This document shows, in pieces, positions 5,371-8,396 of a stretch of DNA of 8,396 nucleotides; positions within the stretch are counted from its first letter, which is position 1; each line of letters begins with the position of its first letter. The notes beneath the pieces were generated by a model. That model was given only the letters and a program-made list of their open reading frames with translations, had not been told where the DNA came from and searched no databases. A program made the translations under genes and the position numbers. The DNA comes from Chthonomonadaceae bacterium (GTDB lineage Bacteria; Armatimonadota; Chthonomonadetes; Chthonomonadales; Chthonomonadaceae): positions 1 through 8,396 of the forward strand of contig JANXLO010000339.1 in NCBI GenBank assembly GCA_025355115.1, read 5' to 3'.

Positions 5371-7014
5371 ATGTTCTGTAAATGGTGTGGCATGGAGAGT
5401 GCGACCACCGACCTTTGCAGTTGGTGTCATAGGCCTCTTTCTGTCATTTCTGCCGAAGCGGCTCCAGCGCCCGAAGCAGCCTCTCCGTCTCAAGCCACGC
5501 CAGTCGCCAAGCCTCTGGCAGTGGAGGACGAAGAAGAGGAGTCCCCACTCGCTGCCGGGCTGACGGCCGCGCGCCCCGCCCATCGGCCGGCCCCTGCGCG
5601 TCCTGCATGGGCCCCGGTGCCGCGCGCCGGAGCCTCATCGCCCGCTTCCGCACCGCTAGCCGGACCCGTTGCTGCTGCCGCACAGCCTGACATCTCACAG
5701 ACAGCATCCGCCCAGGACGCTCCGTCTGCCGCTTTGCCATCCGTTGCCCCTGCCATCCGGCCCACTCCGCCATCCGCCGTGAGTCCAGATTCAGGCGCCT
5801 CGTCCCGCCCTATCATCGGTGTCCGTCGGCCCGGTGCTCCCCCTGCCAGCGGGCTGGGAGCCGGATCGGGGCCAAGCATAGGAGTGCGTCGCCCCGTGGG
5901 TGGACCGCCTCCTTCGGCTGCCCCGTCGGTCCCTGCCGCACGGCCCTCGGCGCCCTCCGCATCACCACCCTCGCCGTCCGCCCGGCCTCCAATGCCGCCA
6001 TTGCCCGTTCGGAACACGCCGCCTCCCGTCAGTTCGAGGCCAGCCGTTCCCGCTCGTGCTATGGGGGGAAATGCGCCTTCGCCCCGGCCGTCCGCGCCCG
6101 CCAATCTTATGGGGGGCACCGCGACCGCGACCCTGGAGCCGACGAGACCAGTCCCACAAGCCATGAACAGCGGGAATGGAGCTCATCCCTCAGCCTATGC
6201 CGGTTCGCAGGCCAATTCGCCTGAAAGCGCTGCTCACTCCGAACAGGCTCGCACCGAGATGCTGGCTGACGAGGATGCAGGAGGCCTCGCGGGCGGATTC
6301 GCCGCAGGCAAACGCGCCCCCGTCAGCGCGGGAATCCCTGCGATGGGCACATTCACCGCGACCAATTCTAAATACTACACCGGGCAGGTGGTCGACACGA
6401 TCTCCGGCAATCATTACGATTCTGCCACCGGGCAGGCGACCTCGACGGCAGGCCAGAAAAAGCCGGGCGACAATATTGTTCTGCAGTGGGATGACGATCA
6501 GGTGGGCACAACGCAGCAGGTGATGCGCTACGCGATGGCATTCCTGGGAATTCTGTTCGGAATGGGAGTGACGGCGCATTTCCTGCCCGACTACTCTGCC
6601 GTTCCTCTTGTGATCGGTTTGTTCGCTGCTGGCATGCTGATGCCCGTCATGAAGGCGGTACCGTTTCACAGCGACGATTCGGACGATCTGCTGTGGCTCG
6701 TGGTGCTGACTCTGGTGTTCGGCCCCGGCATCGGGCTGATCATCTATGGCGTCAAGGGCCTGCTTCTGCAGGATATGAACCGCGCGATCACCGGTTTGCT
6801 GACGGTATCCTTTCTTGCCTACGTTGTCTTCCAAATTAGCTCGCCTTATCTCTCCGGGGAGACGCGCGATGGCTTCTTCAACCTGCTGAAGCTCGCCCCG
6901 CCGTGGGCGCAGTTTAACAAATACGGCTTCACTTCCCTGCTGTACAACTGGGCCGGAATTGTGGCCATGATAGGCTGGATAGTCGGCAATGTGTTCCATA
7001 AACTGGATGAATAG
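5371..7014 (+). CDS. Zinc-ribbon, Pro/Ala-rich linker, five-helix membrane protein of unknown function
   Basis: The product has 547 residues in three parts. Residues 1-22 form a zinc ribbon, C3-x2-C6 and C16-x2-C19. Residues about 25-320 are low-complexity Pro/Ala/Ser-rich sequence, with an acidic patch (VEDEEEE, 51-57), two IGVRRP motifs (149-154, 170-175) and two MGG motifs (231-233, 247-249). After a polar stretch (about 325-380) containing TGQ twice, the C terminus has about five hydrophobic helices: roughly 386-404, 410-428, 440-461, 471-489 and 523-541. With no signal peptide, the ribbon and linker are probably cytoplasmic, tethered to a small integral membrane domain. GGAGGAG lies 6 nt before the ATG. 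The stop directly abuts the ATG of the secreted protein gene, so the two probably act together at the envelope. I recognise no family for the membrane domain. Scaffold, sensor and protein-localising roles are all possible. Confidence 0.85.
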   Translation: MFCKWCGMESATTDLCSWCHRPLSVISAEAAPAPEAASPSQATPVAKPLAVEDEEEESPLAAGLTAARPAHRPAPARPAWAPVPRAGASSPASAPLAGPVAAAAQPDISQTASAQDAPSAALPSVAPAIRPTPPSAVSPDSGASSRPIIGVRRPGAPPASGLGAGSGPSIGVRRPVGGPPPSAAPSVPAARPSAPSASPPSPSARPPMPPLPVRNTPPPVSSRPAVPARAMGGNAPSPRPSAPANLMGGTATATLEPTRPVPQAMNSGNGAHPSAYAGSQANSPESAAHSEQARTEMLADEDAGGLAGGFAAGKRAPVSAGIPAMGTFTATNSKYYTGQVVDTISGNHYDSATGQATSTAGQKKPGDNIVLQWDDDQVGTTQQVMRYAMAFLGILFGMGVTAHFLPDYSAVPLVIGLFAAGMLMPVMKAVPFHSDDSDDLLWLVVLTLVFGPGIGLIIYGVKGLLLQDMNRAITGLLTVSFLAYVVFQISSPYLSGETRDGFFNLLKLAPPWAQFNKYGFTSLLYNWAGIVAMIGWIVGNVFHKLDE

Positions 7015-8094
7015 ATGAAAGCTCTTAGAACTGCGGCTCTGTTCGCACTCCTTGCGATTGTCGGCGGTGCTGCCTTCGGGCAGTACCGCCCTCCTGTTCG
7101 GAACAACACTCTGTTCAGGACGGTCTTTCGTCAGGCCTGGACGATGTCATTGCCGGGACCGGTGAAGCTGATTGAGGTCGGCCAGGTGCTGGATCAGAAG
7201 CGCAACAGCTTTGTGATGCTAGTTGGTGGCGCGGATGTCAGCGACTATCGCAGGCGCCTGCTGGTGACGCACTGGGCAGGTGGACAGTTTGTGACTGACG
7301 AAGCCAAGGAGTTCGCTGGCGCCGCCATCGACTCCCTTCTGGTCGGGCGATTCAGACAGGAAGCCACTAACGATTCCAATGACTCCATTCCTGCGCCTGT
7401 TGCGCCTTCGGGCACTGCTCATAAAGGGAAATCTCCCAAGGCGACACCACCGAAGCGCAAAGCCTCCGGCTCGCCTGCCCAACAGATCGTCACCACCGAG
7501 GGCATATACGCAATGAAGGACGGGCATTTGACCAGGCTGTTTACCGCCCCGCCCAATGCCCGCCTCGCAATGCTGCTCCAAAACCCGCCTGATCTCGTAG
7601 TCGGCGGACAGGGCAATCTGGCTCAGGCATACGTCATGGCAGACACCCAAGCCGACATCTTCCCTGGCAGCCCACCAAAAGTCGGCGACGGGTACGTTCG
7701 CTTCGGCGTTGGAACGCAGGACTTCGAAGGTGCGGAAGACCTGAAAATGGCTCTGGGGGTGCGCTTCGTACAGTCCTATTGGAATAGCCGCGACCGCTGG
7801 ATGATCGGCATCGTCCGCCCGCAGAATACGGCGGCCAGCAACACCTTTGCGGATCGACTGGCAGTCCTGACGCCGCGCTCGGGCAAATCCGATCTGGACT
7901 TCTGGGCCGCGAAGCCAGCGGATTTCGAGGAGACCTGGCGCAGCGATCCCTTCCCCGGCCGAATTTTGGACGTCCGTGTGGGCGACCCGCGCAACGAAGG
8001 CAAGGAAGGCCTGCTGGTGCTGACCTCAGAAAACAATGATCGGGAGCGTCATCTATACTGCTTCAGGCCCGCTCAGGTCATCGCAGGCCAGTGA
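7015..8094 (+). CDS. Secreted or periplasmic protein of unknown function, possibly beta-propeller-like
   Basis: The product has 359 residues. The N terminus is a clear Sec signal peptide: KALR, then a hydrophobic core at 7-19 (AALFALLAIVGGA), with cleavage likely after AFG at about 22 and no lipobox cysteine. The mature part has repeated beta-like units: VKLIEVGQVL (50-59), SLLVGRF (107-113), PDLVVGGQGN (192-201), and RILDVRVGDPRNEGKEGLLVLT (316-337). These are loosely reminiscent of FG-GAP/VCBS-type propeller blades, although no canonical calcium-binding DxDxDG loop is present. Residues about 117-155 form a Pro/Ser/Lys-rich linker. The ATG follows the previous TAG with no spacer, and the only upstream purine run lies inside the preceding gene, so translation is probably coupled to the membrane protein gene. 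The exact function cannot be stated. Confidence 0.83.
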   Translation: MKALRTAALFALLAIVGGAAFGQYRPPVRNNTLFRTVFRQAWTMSLPGPVKLIEVGQVLDQKRNSFVMLVGGADVSDYRRRLLVTHWAGGQFVTDEAKEFAGAAIDSLLVGRFRQEATNDSNDSIPAPVAPSGTAHKGKSPKATPPKRKASGSPAQQIVTTEGIYAMKDGHLTRLFTAPPNARLAMLLQNPPDLVVGGQGNLAQAYVMADTQADIFPGSPPKVGDGYVRFGVGTQDFEGAEDLKMALGVRFVQSYWNSRDRWMIGIVRPQNTAASNTFADRLAVLTPRSGKSDLDFWAAKPADFEETWRSDPFPGRILDVRVGDPRNEGKEGLLVLTSENNDRERHLYCFRPAQVIAGQ

Positions 8095-8134
8095 AACGGC
8101 TAAATTCCAATCTCGTTCGAATAAGAGAGGCATC

Positions 8135-8396
8135 GTGAGCGAACTGAGTGACGCGAATCGAATCGGGAGCGTTGTGGTCGGCATCGCGGGGGGATCGGCG
8201 TCAGGGAAGACTACGTTTGCCGCCCAGCTTCTGCGTGAACTGACGGAGAGCGAGTCTCCGCTGCGCGTCGAGGCCTTCAGCCTGGACAAATATTTTTATC
8301 GAGGGGCGGCGGGCGGGCCGCTATTCGTCTCCCCCTCGACCGGGGAGACGTTGCCGGACAACAATCACCCGAACTCCGCCGACAACGCCCGTCTCG
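8135..8396 (+). CDS. Uridine-kinase-like P-loop kinase, N-terminal part (runs off the right edge)
   Basis: 87 codons are visible from a GTG at 8135, with AGAGAGG 4 nt upstream and no ATG in frame before it. The Walker A motif GIAGGSASGKTT (residues 16-27) is the signature of uridine kinases and the related phosphoribulokinase superfamily. These enzymes phosphorylate nucleosides such as uridine and cytidine (pyrimidine salvage) or related sugars in the cytoplasm. LDKYFY at 50-55 matches the catalytic Asp segment (DSFY-type) of the family. DNNHPNSAD at 75-83 aligns with the FDHPDAFD-type substrate segment, but with Asn77 where family members usually have Asp, so the substrate may differ. It is 40 nt downstream of the secreted protein gene and may share its transcript, although the function looks unrelated. 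The C-terminal part is outside the window. Confidence 0.82.
   Translation, partial: MSELSDANRIGSVVVGIAGGSASGKTTFAAQLLRELTESESPLRVEAFSLDKYFYRGAAGGPLFVSPSTGETLPDNNHPNSADNARL

Noticed and set aside
5490..6164. 224-codon minus-strand Gly/Ala-rich ORF
   Set aside because: It is the complement of the Pro/Ala-rich linker; proline codons read backwards give glycine.
6190..6999. 269-codon minus-strand ORF
   Set aside because: It is antisense to the membrane domain, which has clear hydrophobic helices in the plus frame. The minus product is His/Arg-rich and featureless.

Overview
This is a bacterial window of moderately high GC (by eye around 60%), with dense genes, Shine-Dalgarno sites and sigma-70-type promoters. 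No gene pins down the taxon. A cysteine-linked AddB-like protein, a two-domain Smr protein, a zinc-ribbon membrane protein and several TTG starts would fit a less-studied phylum such as Armatimonadota, but that is a low-confidence guess. There are no tRNAs, rRNAs, CRISPR arrays or insertion sequences.

Left arm, minus strand (about 1-4854). Reading in the direction of transcription, a promoter at 4886-4913 drives a 1100-residue AddB-like helicase/nuclease subunit (1552-4854). It is followed by a possible 24-codon mini-ORF (1426-1500) whose stop overlaps the TTG start of a Smr-domain protein with a C-terminal zinc ribbon (950-1429). After 164 nt comes a stand-alone receiver-domain response regulator (357-785), then one or two uncertain small ORFs, then the first 37 codons of a membrane-anchored protein running off the left edge (1-111). 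All three larger minus-strand genes appear to start with TTG.

Divergent intergenic region (4855-5370). It holds two opposing promoters. The plus-strand one has perfect hexamers, TTGACA-18-TATAAT, and is followed by a leader of about 160 nt that contains two mutually exclusive pairings next to, and over, the downstream ribosome binding site.

Right arm, plus strand (5371-8396). A zinc-ribbon protein with a very long Pro/Ala/Ser-rich linker and a five-helix membrane domain (5371-7014) abuts a secreted protein that may be beta-propeller-like (7015-8094), with no base between stop and start. After 40 nt a uridine-kinase-like P-loop protein begins (8135) and runs off the right edge. The first two look like a translationally coupled envelope pair of unknown function.

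Most notable is the AddB-like protein. Its Walker A motif and four-cysteine Fe-S signature are intact, but the nuclease core has Thr-Tyr-Arg where Asp-Tyr-Lys is expected and Gly in place of the following Tyr. This suggests a nuclease-dead structural or helicase subunit. No AddA partner is encoded in the window.
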